NCBI RefSeq assembly: GCF_030846775.1
Contig: NZ_CP132910.1
Span: 1,708,001-1,772,000 of the forward strand
DNA from: Geothrix sp. 21YS21S-2
Lineage (GTDB): Bacteria > Acidobacteriota > Holophagae > Holophagales > Holophagaceae
Direction of reading: 5' to 3'
Length of the DNA stretch: 64,000 nt
This document shows positions 1 through 9,766 of this stretch, piece after piece. The notes beneath the pieces are model-generated. The model had not been told where the DNA came from and did no database searches. It was given only the letters and a program-made list of their open reading frames with translations. The stretch's first letter is position 1, and each line of letters opens with the position of its first letter. Made by a program: the position numbers and the translations under genes.

Positions 1-1
1 C

Positions 2-73
2 GCCGAGGCCGTCGACGCGGCGCCCGCGGACACGGGCAGGTGGAAGCCCTGCGACCGGTGCGTGATCCTCTAG
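2..73 (+). CDS. C-terminal end of a truncated gene
   Basis: An open frame enters from the left edge and stops at TAG 71-73. The 23 visible residues end in WKPCDRCVIL. Codons are strongly C/G-ending, as in the rest of the window. A CxxC pair close to the C-terminus could bind metal or be redox active, but the fragment is too short to assign to a family. About 130 bases without an obvious gene follow before the convergent mlaD stop. Confidence 0.35.
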   Translation, partial: AEAVDAAPADTGRWKPCDRCVIL

Positions 74-202
74 CAGACCCTGGGCTCCCCGGACCCAGGA
101 TGCAGGGGGCGGTTCAAGGCAGGAAGATCCCCATCCATCCCATGAATCGGATTGAGGGGAAAAGGCAGGATAGGGGCTGGCGGGGCCTTTTCCTGGGTCT
201 GC

Positions 203-1291
203 CTACGGCCCTTGGAACACCAGTATTTCCACCCACCGCTCCCTCCCCGGCTCACCTGTCGTCACTTCGCCCATGGCCTTCGTCCGGATCCTGGCGTCAT
301 CCAGGTCGAAGCGTTCCGCCAGGTAGGACCGGACGACCATGGCCTGGCCCTGGGTGAGGATCAGGTTGGCGTCCCTGTCGCCCTTGCCGCCGGAGAAGGC
401 CCGCACGACCACGAGGCTGAAGGGGGTCTTCTCCAGGTAGGCGCCCACCTCGTTGAGGGCCTTGCGGCCCTTGAGCTGGGCGGCGTCGGGCCGGGCGAAC
501 AGGGCCTGGGCGGTGAAGGTGAAGGTCCTGACCGGGGGGCCGGCGGGCAGCGCGGAAACCTCCCACTTCGTCAGCTCGGAGGCATCCGCGTAGCCCCGGT
601 CCTTGAAATACCCCCGGAACAGGATGTTCGCCTTGAGGGCCTTCATGTCGTCGTCGAACGCGGCGGCGCCGGACCGGGCGTGGACCATGGCCTCGTGGGC
701 CTCGGAGGCGGTCGCGGACAGGCTGTCGTAAAGGGTCCGTTCGTGCAGGAGCGCGCCCACGCTCCCTTCCCCGCGGTTGATGCGGGCGGTCATGGTCGCC
801 AGTTCGGCCGAGGAGGCCTCCAGGTGCTTCAGGGTGCTCTGGGTGGAATCCATGATCGCGTTGGTCTTCCTGATGATGTCGGACACGTCGAGCAGGGGGG
901 CGCTGGCCAGGGTGGCCCCGTCGCGCACCTCGGGGGCCCCGGGGCTGCCGAAGGTCAGGGCGATGAACTTGTTCCCCAGCAGGCCCTCGGTCTCGATGGC
1001 GGCCACGGAGTCGGTCTTCACCAGCCGGGCGGCGGCGGCGTCCAGGGAAAGGGTCACCCGCACCTGCGACCGGGAGTCGGCCGGCAGGCGGATCTCCTCC
1101 ACGGTCCCCTTGCGGAGCCCGCCCAGGCGAACCTCGGCCCCGGCCAGGAGGCCCGAGACCGTGGGGAACTGCGCCTGGAGGCGGTAGGTGCGGGTGAACA
1201 TCCGGTTCTTGCTTCCGATGACGAACACCCCCGTCAGGAGGATCGCCAGCGCACCGGAAATGAACAAGCCAAGCAGTGCCCTTTGGTTCAT
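203..1291 (-). CDS. mlaD: MlaD-type MCE protein with C-terminal OmpA-like domain
   Basis: Predicted periplasmic substrate-binding subunit of an Mla-type phospholipid transporter, 362 aa. An N-terminal anchor helix (about residues 7-25) is followed by one MCE domain (about 35-130), containing segments such as GAEVRLGGLRKGTVEEI and TEGLLGNKFIAL. A helical linker comes next. The last 110 residues resemble an OmpA-like domain (ALFARPDAAQLKGRKALNEV, later GRERWVEILVF). Canonical MlaD of E. coli is much shorter and lacks this domain. The Asp and Arg that usually bind peptidoglycan in OmpA domains seem replaced (AFSGGKGD and TQGQAMVV), so wall binding is doubtful. The ATG at 1291 overlaps the mlaF stop, which implies translational coupling. 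mlaA, mlaB and mlaC are not in the window. Confidence 0.85.
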   Translation of the reverse strand: MNQRALLGLFISGALAILLTGVFVIGSKNRMFTRTYRLQAQFPTVSGLLAGAEVRLGGLRKGTVEEIRLPADSRSQVRVTLSLDAAAARLVKTDSVAAIETEGLLGNKFIALTFGSPGAPEVRDGATLASAPLLDVSDIIRKTNAIMDSTQSTLKHLEASSAELATMTARINRGEGSVGALLHERTLYDSLSATASEAHEAMVHARSGAAAFDDDMKALKANILFRGYFKDRGYADASELTKWEVSALPAGPPVRTFTFTAQALFARPDAAQLKGRKALNEVGAYLEKTPFSLVVVRAFSGGKGDRDANLILTQGQAMVVRSYLAERFDLDDARIRTKAMGEVTTGEPGRERWVEILVFQGP

Positions 1292-2031
1292 CGGGTTTGC
1301 CTCGGTTCCAGGAAGTGGGCGGCCACGGGATCCGGGCACGCCGCCAGGCCTTCGAAAGCGCCGTCGAAGACGATCCGGCCGCGGTCCAGCAGGGCGACCC
1401 GGTTCGAGATCGCCCGGGCGCTGAGCATGTCGTGGGTGACGACGACCGAGGACATGGCGCGTTCGGCCTGGAGCGCCAGGATCAGGTCGCTGATCTCCCC
1501 CGAGGTGATGGGGTCCAGGCCCGCCGTGGGTTCGTCGTAGAGCATGAGCTCGGGGTCCAGGGCCAGGGCCCGGGCCAGCCCCGCGCGCTTCTTCATGCCT
1601 CCGGAGATGTCCGTGGGCAGCTTGCCGGCCGCGGCCTGCAGCTCCACCCGGGCCAGGAGCGCCATGGCCTTCTCGCGGCGCTGGGCGGGCGTCAGGGTGG
1701 TGTGGTACTTCAGCGGGAACGCGACGTTCTCCACCACCGTCAGGGAGTCGTACAGCGCCGCGTTCTGGAAGACGAAGCCGACCCGCCTGCGGATCGCGTT
1801 CAGCGGCCCTTCGGCCAGCTCCCGGAGGTCCCGGCCCAGCACCCGGAGGGTGCCGGAATCCGGCCACCGCAGCCCGATCAGGTGCCGGAGCAGGACGCTC
1901 TTGCCGGTGCCGCTCCGGCCCAGCACGACCAGGGTCTCGCCCGGGGCGACCGCCAGGCTCACGCCGTCCAGGACCTTCTGGTCACCGAAGGCGGTGCGGA
2001 GGTCCGTGACCTGGATGACGGGGGCGCTCAT
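1288..2031 (-). CDS. mlaF: Mla-type ABC transporter ATPase
   Basis: Cytoplasmic ATPase that would drive the MlaE permease, 247 aa. Visible motifs are Walker A (GRSGTGKS), the Q-loop (VFQNAALYDSLTVVENVAF), the signature SGGMKKRAGLARAL characteristic of the MlaF/MCE-type ATPases, Walker B with ELMLYDEPTAGLDP, and the switch His in VVVTHD. The start ATG at 2031 overlaps the end of mlaE by four bases, and the stop overlaps mlaD by four, so the three genes form a tight operon in the order E-F-D. Its length is normal for the family. Confidence 0.93.
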   Translation of the reverse strand: MSAPVIQVTDLRTAFGDQKVLDGVSLAVAPGETLVVLGRSGTGKSVLLRHLIGLRWPDSGTLRVLGRDLRELAEGPLNAIRRRVGFVFQNAALYDSLTVVENVAFPLKYHTTLTPAQRREKAMALLARVELQAAAGKLPTDISGGMKKRAGLARALALDPELMLYDEPTAGLDPITSGEISDLILALQAERAMSSVVVTHDMLSARAISNRVALLDRGRIVFDGAFEGLAACPDPVAAHFLEPRQTR

Positions 2032-2831
2032 AGGATCTGGATGAGGCGCACGAGGCCCACGTCCGCGAGGATCACGAACAGGGTGGAAAGCACGACGGCG
2101 CTGGTGGCCGAGCGCGCCACGCCTTCCGTGCCTCCGGAGGTCCGGAAGCCCTGGAAGCAGCCGATCAGGCCAATGATGAACCCGAACACCGCCGTCCGAA
2201 GGGTCGCGGGAACGAGTTCCCGGAAGGTGATGCCCTTCAGGCCATCGGCCAGGAAGCGGCCCAGGGGGACGTGCTCGATGAGGGTGTTGGCCGCCCACCC
2301 GGACAGGATTCCGGAGGCGTCCGCCACGACGGTCAGCAGGGGGAGCATCAGGAGGCAGGCCAGCACCCGGGTCACCACCAGCAGCCGGAAGGCGTTGACC
2401 CCGGAAGCCTCGATGGCGTCGATCTGCTCGGTCACCTTCATGGAGCCCAGCTGGGCGCCGATGCCCGCGCCCACCCGGCCGCACACCACCAGGGCCGTGA
2501 TGATCGGCCCGCTCTCCTTTAGGATCGTCAGGGCGATGACCACCGGCAGGAGGGACTTCGCCCCGAACCGCACGAGGCTCTCGCGGGTCTGCAGGCTGAG
2601 GACGATCCCGGTGGACACGCTCGCCAGGACCACCAGGGGCAGGGAGCGGGAGCCCACCTCGTGCATCTGGTCGAGCAGCTCGCGCCCGTGGAAGGGCCGC
2701 GAGCACGCCGCCCTGGCCAGCCGCCCCGTGAAGGCGCCCAGGTCGCCGAACCACTCCAGGAAGGAGAGGATCCGGGAGGTGCCTTGCGGTTCTGCTGCCA
2801 TCGGGGCCGGCCTGGGGTTCTGCCGGGGCAT
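2028..2831 (-). CDS. mlaE: MlaE-family ABC transporter permease
   Basis: Inner-membrane permease of the Mla/MCE lipid transporter, up to 267 aa. The MlaE/YrbE family is evident from GIVLSLQTRESLVRFG, the glycine-rich VCGRVGAGIGAQLGSMKVTEQIDAIEA motif region and several hydrophobic segments (near residues 65-85, 95-120, 150-175, 205-230 and 240-262). The start is uncertain: ATG 2831 and ATG 2801 are both possible and neither has a strong Shine-Dalgarno sequence. It is first in the mlaE-F-D operon, and the 170 bases upstream probably hold the promoter, although no clear -35/-10 stands out. Confidence 0.92.
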   Translation of the reverse strand: MPRQNPRPAPMAAEPQGTSRILSFLEWFGDLGAFTGRLARAACSRPFHGRELLDQMHEVGSRSLPLVVLASVSTGIVLSLQTRESLVRFGAKSLLPVVIALTILKESGPIITALVVCGRVGAGIGAQLGSMKVTEQIDAIEASGVNAFRLLVVTRVLACLLMLPLLTVVADASGILSGWAANTLIEHVPLGRFLADGLKGITFRELVPATLRTAVFGFIIGLIGCFQGFRTSGGTEGVARSATSAVVLSTLFVILADVGLVRLIQIL

Positions 2832-3003
2832 GCCTGCCCCGGAATGGGCATGGCCTGAGGAAGCAGGTAGGATGCCAGAAGGTAACCAGACAAATCATTG
2901 CAATTAGATTGTCAGCTCCCTTCCGGGCAGGCGCCGGGTCGATCAAGATGATCGCGTTTCCGGGAACCGCCGCCCGGTACCATGCAGGTGCTGTCTGGAC
3001 TGG

Positions 3004-4209
3004 CTACCTGGCCCCAGCCACCATGGCCGCGGCCACCAGCCGGCCGACCTTGTGGCCCATGGCCTCCCCCACCTGGGTGGAATTCCGGAAGTGGACGCCG
3101 GACCAGACCCTGGCGTTGGCCACCTCTTCGACCATCGCGGACGTGCTGCTCCACGAGCGGACTACCCCGGGCGCGGTGAGGCTGGTGGCGGAGAGCTTCA
3201 CCACTCCGCTCCCGGACAGGCCCGCCTCCAGCACCTCGGCGAAGGCTGCGGCGTTGATGCAGTGGGCGCAAGGGTATTCCGGGTGCATGGGCGTATCGAT
3301 GAGGGGCGCCCAGCCGGGATCCCGCTCCGTCGCCTCGTTCCCGTCCTGGTCCGCGTTGCGGATGGCGGTGAGGGGGCGCCAGAAGAGGTAGGCGTACTTC
3401 GCGTCGAACACGGCGATGGTGGCGTCGTCCAGCGCGGTCGCCGCGAAGGCGAACCACCGCGCATTGGCGGCCAGCTCCCGCCCCGGGGCCTCGGCCACGG
3501 AGCGCAGGACGCCGAAATAGATTCCCGGGGTGTTGTCCTCCCAGAATTTTCCGATGGCGGTCTGCTCCGGGGTCCGCTCCCGGCTGGCCCTGCCGCCCAG
3601 GGTCCTGGATTCGTTCAGGTCACGGGCCCAGGTGGCGCTGGCGAGGGCCGGGGGAGGGCCGGGCCGGAACTGGGCGGCCGCCTCCAGGTGCCAGGGCTTG
3701 CGGCCCGGCCACTGGGAAAACGCGGGGGTCACGGTGGGCACGTAGACGCCCGGGGCCGTGCGGGGCCGGTAGGTCTCCGGCACGGACGCGCCGTCGTCGG
3801 CCTTCAGGGCCAGGACGCCGGCCGCGGCCCGCTCGCCCAGGGCAATCCCTTCGGTCCTGGCGGTCCCCCCGGGGACCCGGGCGAGCGCCTCCGCGTACCA
3901 GGCTTCGATGGCCGGCTTCTCGAGCGGCACGAGCGCGAGGAGCGTGCCCCGGGTCGCCGCGGCCACCGCCGCGGCCGGAGAGGCCCCCGGTGAGGGCGCC
4001 AGCCGCAGCCGGGTGTCCTTGTAGGTTCCGGTCGCCGCGTTCACGGCTTCATGGACGGCGACCTGCGTGATGGCCAGCACTCTGCGGGAGGGGCCCGGCG
4101 GCGTCCGGGCCGCGAGGATGGCGCAGGTCCGCGCATTGGCCTCGGTCACCTCGTCCGCGCGCATGGCAGGGGACCCGAGGACCAGGAGGGTGAGCAGGGC
4201 AGTTCTCAT
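3004..4209 (-). CDS. secreted vanadium-dependent haloperoxidase / PAP2-like protein
   Basis: A 401-aa protein with an apparent signal peptide (MRTALLTLLVLGSPAMRA). It belongs to the vanadate-peroxidase/PAP2 phosphatase superfamily. The three active-site motifs appear in order as KYAYLFWRP, HPEYPCAHC (in place of the usual PSGH) and ARVWSGVHFRNS, which supplies an Arg and the axial or phosphorylated His. Members coordinate vanadate or hydrolyse phosphate esters outside the cytoplasm. Sequence alone does not decide which activity applies. The Cys replacing Ser in motif 2 occurs in related uncharacterised bacterial proteins, as far as I recall. It lies 172 bases upstream of mlaE on the same strand, so co-transcription is possible. 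Confidence 0.8.
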   Translation of the reverse strand: MRTALLTLLVLGSPAMRADEVTEANARTCAILAARTPPGPSRRVLAITQVAVHEAVNAATGTYKDTRLRLAPSPGASPAAAVAAATRGTLLALVPLEKPAIEAWYAEALARVPGGTARTEGIALGERAAAGVLALKADDGASVPETYRPRTAPGVYVPTVTPAFSQWPGRKPWHLEAAAQFRPGPPPALASATWARDLNESRTLGGRASRERTPEQTAIGKFWEDNTPGIYFGVLRSVAEAPGRELAANARWFAFAATALDDATIAVFDAKYAYLFWRPLTAIRNADQDGNEATERDPGWAPLIDTPMHPEYPCAHCINAAAFAEVLEAGLSGSGVVKLSATSLTAPGVVRSWSSTSAMVEEVANARVWSGVHFRNSTQVGEAMGHKVGRLVAAAMVAGAR

Positions 4210-4383
4210 GATTCCTCCACATGGGAACACGGCCCCGGCCAGGTTGCAGATCCAAGGCCTGCCGGGCAGGAAATCGAGACGGCGTCTCAACGGAAAAGGC
4301 CCGGCCAATATGCAACCGGTTCGGGCACCAGTCAAGGGAGCGTACGGAGATCGGCCCTCCCCTTTCCCGAAGCGGAGAAGGGA

Positions 4384-6738
4384 CTAGCCGATCGCCCGTA
4401 GCCGCTCCCGGAGATCCACGAGGCCGAACGGTTTGGGCAGGAGGGATACCCCGGCGTGGCCCGCCGCCACGTCCAGGGCCTCCTGGTCGGCTCGGCCGGT
4501 GGCGAGGAGGACGGGGACCTCCGGGCGCAGGGCCCGGAGGCGCGGCAGGGTGCCCCGCCCCCCCAGGCCGGGCATGTTCATGTCCAGGATCACCACATCG
4601 ACCTGGAGGCCCCGCTCCAGCAGGATCAGGGCGTCCTCCCCGCAGGCGGCGGTCGCCACGGCGTGGCCCTGCACCTCCAGCAGCAGGCGCGTGGAGGTGA
4701 GGACCAGTTCGTCGTCATCCACCACCAGCGCGGCCAGGACCCTTCCAGCCGGCTCCGGGCCCGGGGCGGGCGGGGCCTGCACGGGGAGTTCCCGGCGGAC
4801 GCCGGGCAGGAGGAGGCTGATCCGCGTTCCCCGCCCGGGCGCGCTGTCGATGTCCAGCTTCCCGTGGTGGGCCCTGACGGTGGAGTAGACCATGGACAGG
4901 CCCAGGCCCGTGCCCTTGCCGACGTCCTTGGTCGTGAAGAAGGGATCCAGGGCCCGCGCCAGGACCTCGGGGGCCATCCCGCAGCCCGAGTCCTCCACCT
5001 GCACTTCCGCCAGGTCCTCGCCCACGTTGCGGGTCCGGAGGGCGAGGGTCCCGCCCTCGGGCATGGCGTCCACCGCGTTCACGCAGAGATTCATGATGGC
5101 GTGGGCCAGGGCGCCGCCGTCGCCGTTGACGGTGCGCAGGTCCGGCGCGAGGTCCAGGTCCAGGCGGACCTTGGCCAGGGTGGTGCGCTCCAGGAGGCGG
5201 GCCTCCTCCAGCAGGAGGGCGTTCAGGTCCAGGGCCCGCCGTTCGGCGGGGCTCTTGCGCGCGAAGTTCAGAAGGCTCTTGACCAGGTTCCCGCCGCGGG
5301 TGGCGGCCTCCTGGATGGTCCCGAAGGCCTTGCGGGCCGGACTGCCCTCGGGCTCCAGGGTCAGGTGGGCCGAGGCCAGCCCCAGCACCGCCCCCAGCAC
5401 GTTGTTCATGTCGTGGGCCACGCCGCCCGCGAGGAGGCCCAGGCTCTCCATCTTCTGGGACTGGAGGAGCTGGGCGTGGAGGTGGGCGTTCTCCCGCTCG
5501 GCGCGCTTGCGGTCGGTGATGTCGTGGAGCACCCCGAAGACGACGCGCCTGGCCGGATCGTATTCGGCCAGGGAATGGACCTCGCGCTCCTCGCCGTCGC
5601 AGGCCCGTTGGATGACGAACTCGACGTTGTAGGGGACGCCCCGCTCGACCAGGTCCCCCAGGGCGGCGTCGAGCACGGGCCGGAACCCGGGCAGCACCCG
5701 GGCCTGCACCTCGGCCAGGGCCAGGTCGTCCCCCTCGAGGCCGTAGATCAGGTGGGCGCCCCTGGATGCGCGCATGAAGCCGTCGGCCAGGTTCAGCTCC
5801 CAGTTCCCGAAGGCGGCGACGCTCTCGGCCCGCTGCATCCGCGCGCGGCTGTCCCGGAGGGAGGCCTCGGCTTCCAGGCGGCGCTCCTCCAACGCCAGAT
5901 GGTCGAGGGCGAAGGAGATGTCCCCCGCGGCCTCCTCCATCAGGGCCACCTCGTGGACGCCGAAAAGGTCCCGCTCGGGCGCGTAGACGGTGAGGGCCCC
6001 GCGGACCACCCCCCCCAAGCGGATGGGGAAGGCGGCATAGGCCTTGAAACCGGCGCGGAGGGCGGCCCCATGCCACGGGCCCGAGAGGGCCGAGCCGAGG
6101 AAATCGTTGATCACGCAGGTGCGCCCGGTGCGTACCGCCGTCCCCGTTCCCCCGTATCCAAGGGGCGTGTCGTCGCTTCGGACCACCAGCCCCTCCAGGT
6201 AGCCCGTCGTGTCCCCATGGCTGGCCACGACCGCCACTTCGCGGGTGAGCGGGTCGTCCCAGCCGATCCAGGCCATGGTGAACGCCCCGAAGTCCACCAT
6301 CACTTCGCAGATCCTGGCCAGCAGGCCCTCCCGGGTGGGGGACCACACGATGGCCTGGTTCACCTGGCTGAGGGCGGCGTACAGCCGGGTCATCCGCTCG
6401 AGGCTCGCCTTCTGCGCGCGGGCCTCCGTGATGTCCTGGAGGACCACCAGCGTCCCGCAACCGGCGCCGGATTCCGCGGACACCCCCAGCCAGCGGGAGG
6501 CGCCGTCAGGTCCCGGCCACTCCAGGGCGCCCGTCCCGTCGAGGACTCCGGGCAGGGGCCGGGACAGCAGGAGGCGCCGGTCCACGCCCAGGATCCGCGA
6601 CGCCGCCGGGTTCGCCTCGATGCAGATGCCGGCGTCGTCCACCAGGATCACCCCCTGGGGCAGCGCGTCGAGAAGCGGCGTCCATCCCAGGGCCCCGGGA
6701 TCCAATGGCCTTCGCGTCTCCGTCGGGGAGCTTCCCAA
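4384..6738 (-). CDS. hybrid sensor histidine kinase (PAS-GAF-PAS-HisKA-HATPase-REC)
   Basis: A cytoplasmic hybrid kinase of 784 aa with no membrane segment. Order: PAS near residues 20-110, GAF near 120-290, second PAS near 305-410, HisKA with phospho-acceptor His about 442 in LLAGGVAHDMNNVLGAVL, HATPase with N-box NLCVNAVDAM and glycine boxes DSGCGM and GKGTGLGLS, then a receiver with phospho-acceptor Asp about 719 in VVILDMNMPG and KPFG. The TTG at 6738 is chosen because GGGAGG lies five bases upstream of it. An extended frame from TTG 6774 lacks such a site. The AHDMNN motif and the C-terminal receiver are typical of hybrid kinases. No output regulator is adjacent, so the partner is unknown. 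Confidence 0.88.
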   Translation of the reverse strand: MGSSPTETRRPLDPGALGWTPLLDALPQGVILVDDAGICIEANPAASRILGVDRRLLLSRPLPGVLDGTGALEWPGPDGASRWLGVSAESGAGCGTLVVLQDITEARAQKASLERMTRLYAALSQVNQAIVWSPTREGLLARICEVMVDFGAFTMAWIGWDDPLTREVAVVASHGDTTGYLEGLVVRSDDTPLGYGGTGTAVRTGRTCVINDFLGSALSGPWHGAALRAGFKAYAAFPIRLGGVVRGALTVYAPERDLFGVHEVALMEEAAGDISFALDHLALEERRLEAEASLRDSRARMQRAESVAAFGNWELNLADGFMRASRGAHLIYGLEGDDLALAEVQARVLPGFRPVLDAALGDLVERGVPYNVEFVIQRACDGEEREVHSLAEYDPARRVVFGVLHDITDRKRAERENAHLHAQLLQSQKMESLGLLAGGVAHDMNNVLGAVLGLASAHLTLEPEGSPARKAFGTIQEAATRGGNLVKSLLNFARKSPAERRALDLNALLLEEARLLERTTLAKVRLDLDLAPDLRTVNGDGGALAHAIMNLCVNAVDAMPEGGTLALRTRNVGEDLAEVQVEDSGCGMAPEVLARALDPFFTTKDVGKGTGLGLSMVYSTVRAHHGKLDIDSAPGRGTRISLLLPGVRRELPVQAPPAPGPEPAGRVLAALVVDDDELVLTSTRLLLEVQGHAVATAACGEDALILLERGLQVDVVILDMNMPGLGGRGTLPRLRALRPEVPVLLATGRADQEALDVAAGHAGVSLLPKPFGLVDLRERLRAIG

Positions 6739-6833
6739 GATTTCCTCCCGCGGGCCGCTGGACAGGCACCACAACCAGAAGATGAAAATTCAATTATTGC
6801 AGAAGGACGGGGCCAACGGGTAGGCATGCCCGC

Positions 6834-7508
6834 CTACCAGGGCAGCCCCAGCGCCTTGGCCAGGAACTTCTGCAGCGGGGCGTTCCGGCGGCAGATCTCC
6901 GTGTAGGCCTCCAGGAAGTCCCCGGCGCATATCTCCTTCTGCGTCAGGGGCTGGTGGGTGTAGAAGTCCTTGAGCTTCAGGTCCTCCGCCAGGGGGTGGG
7001 CCGCGTCGAAGCCCTGGGGCACGCGCACCAGGGACTCCCCCAGGACCTCCACGCCGGCCCCGCGGATGGCCTTCCATTCCCGGGGGTGGCCGACGATGCG
7101 GTCCCGCACGGCCTTCAGGGCCGCCGCGTCGGGACGCCACAGGCCCGCGCTGGCGAAGCAGCCGCCGGGCTCCAGGTGCAGGTAGAACCCGGGCGAGTGC
7201 ACGTCCCTGGAGCAGGCGCCGTGGCGGAACTGGGCGCCGACGTTGGTCTTGTAGGGGGACTTGTCCCGGGAGAAGCGCGTGTCCCGGAAGATGCGGAACA
7301 TGGAGCCGCCGCTGGGCCTGGGGTCGGCGAGGAAGTGGCGGCTGACGCCCGAGAGGGGCTCGCCGAAGGCCAGGATGAAGGCGAGGAGGGGGTCGCGCAC
7401 GTCCTCCTCGTACCGGGACCGGTTGTCCTGGAACCATTCCCGCGTGTTGTTCTCCCGCAGCTCCGTCAGGAACCGGAAGAAGGCCGGCGTGAACCACGGA
7501 TTCGCCAT
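6834..7508 (-). CDS. DUF2461 (TIGR02453-type) protein
   Basis: A conserved 224-aa cytoplasmic protein of unknown function. The family is recognisable from the N-terminal [22 protein letters not shown], the central [20 protein letters not shown] and the [10 protein letters not shown] segment, all diagnostic for DUF2461. The ATG at 7508 is preceded by GGAGG with good spacing. It is divergent from pgi across 75 bases, which must contain both promoters. The family has no established biochemical role that I can name with confidence. Confidence 0.85.
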   Translation of the reverse strand: MANPWFTPAFFRFLTELRENNTREWFQDNRSRYEEDVRDPLLAFILAFGEPLSGVSRHFLADPRPSGGSMFRIFRDTRFSRDKSPYKTNVGAQFRHGACSRDVHSPGFYLHLEPGGCFASAGLWRPDAAALKAVRDRIVGHPREWKAIRGAGVEVLGESLVRVPQGFDAAHPLAEDLKLKDFYTHQPLTQKEICAGDFLEAYTEICRRNAPLQKFLAKALGLPW

Positions 7509-7583
7509 TCCTGGACCTCCAGGCGCCCATTATCCCAGACGGGGCGCGGTTCCGCTAATCTGGAGGAAGAATTCGAGGCGCCC

Positions 7584-9209
7584 ATGACTCCGCTCACCCA
7601 ATCCCCAGCCTGGAAGGCGCTCCAAAGTCACCACCAGGAGATCCGGGGCCTCCACCTGCGCAGCCTCTTCGCCCAGGATCCGGGCCGCGGCGAGGCCATG
7701 GCCTGCGAGGCCGCGGGGCTGTACCTGGACTACTCCAAGAACCGGGCCACGGCCGCGACCCTGGGCCTGCTCACGGCCCTGGCCAGGGAGCGGGGGCTGG
7801 CCGAACGCATCGCGGCCATGTTCCGGGGGGACCGCATCAACATCACCGAGAACCGCGCCGTCCTCCACGTGGCCCTGCGGGCCCCCAGGGGAGCCGTGAT
7901 CGAGGTGGACGGCCGCAACGTCGTCCCGGAGGTCCACGCGGTCCTGGACCGTTGTGCCGCCTTCGCCGACGGCATCCGCTCGGGCTCCCGGAAGGGCTTC
8001 ACGGGCGAGGCCATCCGCACGGTGGTCAACATCGGCATCGGCGGCTCCGACCTGGGCCCGGCCATGGCCTACGAGGCCCTGCGCGCATACTCCGCGCGCG
8101 ACCTGCAGTTCCGGTTCGTCTCCAACGTGGACGCCACCGACTTCACCGAGGCGGTGAGGGACCTGGACCCCCGCACCACCCTCTTCGTGATCTCCAGCAA
8201 GACCTTCACGACCCAGGAGACCATGGCCAACGCCGCCAGCGCCCGGGCCTGGTGCCTGGAGACCCTGAAGGACGAGGCGGCCATCGCCAGCCACTTCGTC
8301 GCCGTCTCCACGGACGCCGCCAGGGTCTCGGCCTTCGGCATCGACACCGCCAACATGTTCGGGTTCTGGGACTGGGTCGGGGGCCGCTACTCCATGGACT
8401 CCGCCATCGGGCTCTCCACCATGATCGCCATCGGCCCCGGGCGGTTCCGGGAGTTCCTGGACGGCTTCCACGCCATGGACGAGCACTTCCGCACCGCCCC
8501 CTTCGAGCGGAACCTGCCGGTCATCATGGGCCTGCTGGGGGTCTGGTACGCCGACTTCTTCGGGGCCGGGACCGTCGCCGTGCTCCCCTACGACCACTAC
8601 CTGCGGCGCTTCCCGGCCTACCTCCAGCAGCTGGTCATGGAGAGCAACGGCAAGTCCGTCACCCTGGGCGGCGCGAAGGTGGACCACGCCACCAGCCCCG
8701 TGTACTGGGGCGAACCCGGCACCAACGGCCAGCACTCCTTCTACCAGCTCATCCACCAGGGCACCCACCTGATTCCCTGCGACTTCATCGCCTTCGCGAC
8801 CTCCCTCAACCCGCTGGGCGGCCACCACGCGATGCTGCTCAGCAACGTCCTCGCCCAGACCGAGGCCCTGGCCTTCGGCAAGACCGCCGAAGCCGTGGCC
8901 GGGGAAGGCACCCCCGCCTGGCTCGTGCCCCACCGGACCTTCGAAGGCAACCGCCCCTCCAACGTCCTCCTGGCCCCGCGCCTCACACCGGCGGTCCTGG
9001 GCAGCCTCGTGGCGCTGTACGAGCACGTGGTCTTCACCCAGGGCGCCATCTGGGACCTGAACTCCTTCGACCAGTGGGGGGTGGAGCTGGGCAAGGAGCT
9101 CTCCCGCAGGATCCTCCCCGAGCTGGAGGCCCGGGAGGAGCCCCTCCTGGCCCACGACAGCTCCACCAACGCGCTGATCCGCAGGCTGAGGGACGCAGCC
9201 CAATCCTGA
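7584..9209 (+). CDS. pgi: glucose-6-phosphate isomerase
   Basis: Interconverts glucose 6-phosphate and fructose 6-phosphate in glycolysis, gluconeogenesis and the pentose phosphate shunt. The protein is 541 aa, close to the long bacterial/eukaryotic form. Recognisable motifs are [37 protein letters not shown], catalytic Glu in MESNGKSV and [16 protein letters not shown] with the catalytic His, followed by the C-terminal [17 protein letters not shown] 7584 has GAGG five bases upstream. The CBS-pair gene follows after 98 bases with its own possible promoter. The zwf-pgl-gnd operon near 57 kb draws on the same substrate. Confidence 0.97.
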   Translation: MTPLTQSPAWKALQSHHQEIRGLHLRSLFAQDPGRGEAMACEAAGLYLDYSKNRATAATLGLLTALARERGLAERIAAMFRGDRINITENRAVLHVALRAPRGAVIEVDGRNVVPEVHAVLDRCAAFADGIRSGSRKGFTGEAIRTVVNIGIGGSDLGPAMAYEALRAYSARDLQFRFVSNVDATDFTEAVRDLDPRTTLFVISSKTFTTQETMANAASARAWCLETLKDEAAIASHFVAVSTDAARVSAFGIDTANMFGFWDWVGGRYSMDSAIGLSTMIAIGPGRFREFLDGFHAMDEHFRTAPFERNLPVIMGLLGVWYADFFGAGTVAVLPYDHYLRRFPAYLQQLVMESNGKSVTLGGAKVDHATSPVYWGEPGTNGQHSFYQLIHQGTHLIPCDFIAFATSLNPLGGHHAMLLSNVLAQTEALAFGKTAEAVAGEGTPAWLVPHRTFEGNRPSNVLLAPRLTPAVLGSLVALYEHVVFTQGAIWDLNSFDQWGVELGKELSRRILPELEAREEPLLAHDSSTNALIRRLRDAAQS

Positions 9210-9253
9210 CGCCCGGCTCCTCAAATACAGATCCCAAAACACCTGCACGCCCG

Positions 9254-9281
9254 TTGACGAATCGGCGCAATGGTCTACCCT
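9254..9281 (+). promoter_or_regulatory. possible sigma-70 promoter for the CBS-pair gene
   Basis: TTGACG at 9254-9259 and TACCCT at 9276-9281 are separated by 16 bases. The -35 is good and the -10 matches only three of six positions. It lies 27 bases before the start codon. Confidence 0.3.
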
Positions 9282-9307
9282 TGAGCCAATCCTGAGGAGA
9301 ACAAGGC

Positions 9308-9751
9308 ATGACGGACATGAAGCGCATCCTGGACGCGAAGGGCTACACCTTCTTCTTCATATCGGCCGAGGCCAAGGTCGCCGACGCCGTGCGCCTCCTG
9401 GAGCAGAAGAAGGTGGGCTTCCTGCTGGTGATGGACGGCGAGCGCATGGAAGGCGTCTTCTCCGAGCGCGACGTGGTCAAGCTCATGGCCCGCAAGGGCC
9501 CCGGCGCCCTGGACCTGAAGGTGGAGGAGGTGATGACCACCTCCGTCTACCACGTCGGCATCCGGACGTCCGTGGACGAGGTCATGGGCCTCATGAGCGA
9601 GAAGGGCATCCGCCACGTGCCGGTGATGGACGGCAAGATGGTGGTGGGCGTGGTCTCGATCCGCGACGTGGTGGCCGAGGTCGTGGCGGACCGGGAGATC
9701 ACCATCAAGGGGCTGGAGAACTACATCGTCGGGACGGATTTCCGGACCTAG
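9308..9751 (+). CDS. CBS-domain pair protein
   Basis: A 147-aa protein consisting of two CBS motifs (about residues 12-65 and 78-135; for example GVFSERDVVKLMARKG and VVGVVSIRDVVAEV) with almost nothing else. Such stand-alone Bateman modules bind adenosine ligands such as AMP or ATP, or SAM, and regulate partner proteins. The ligand cannot be read here. The start has an AGGAG sequence in good position. It may be an energy-state sensor, but that is inference from the family only. Confidence 0.85.
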   Translation: MTDMKRILDAKGYTFFFISAEAKVADAVRLLEQKKVGFLLVMDGERMEGVFSERDVVKLMARKGPGALDLKVEEVMTTSVYHVGIRTSVDEVMGLMSEKGIRHVPVMDGKMVVGVVSIRDVVAEVVADREITIKGLENYIVGTDFRT

Positions 9752-9766
9752 GCAAAGACTGGCTGG

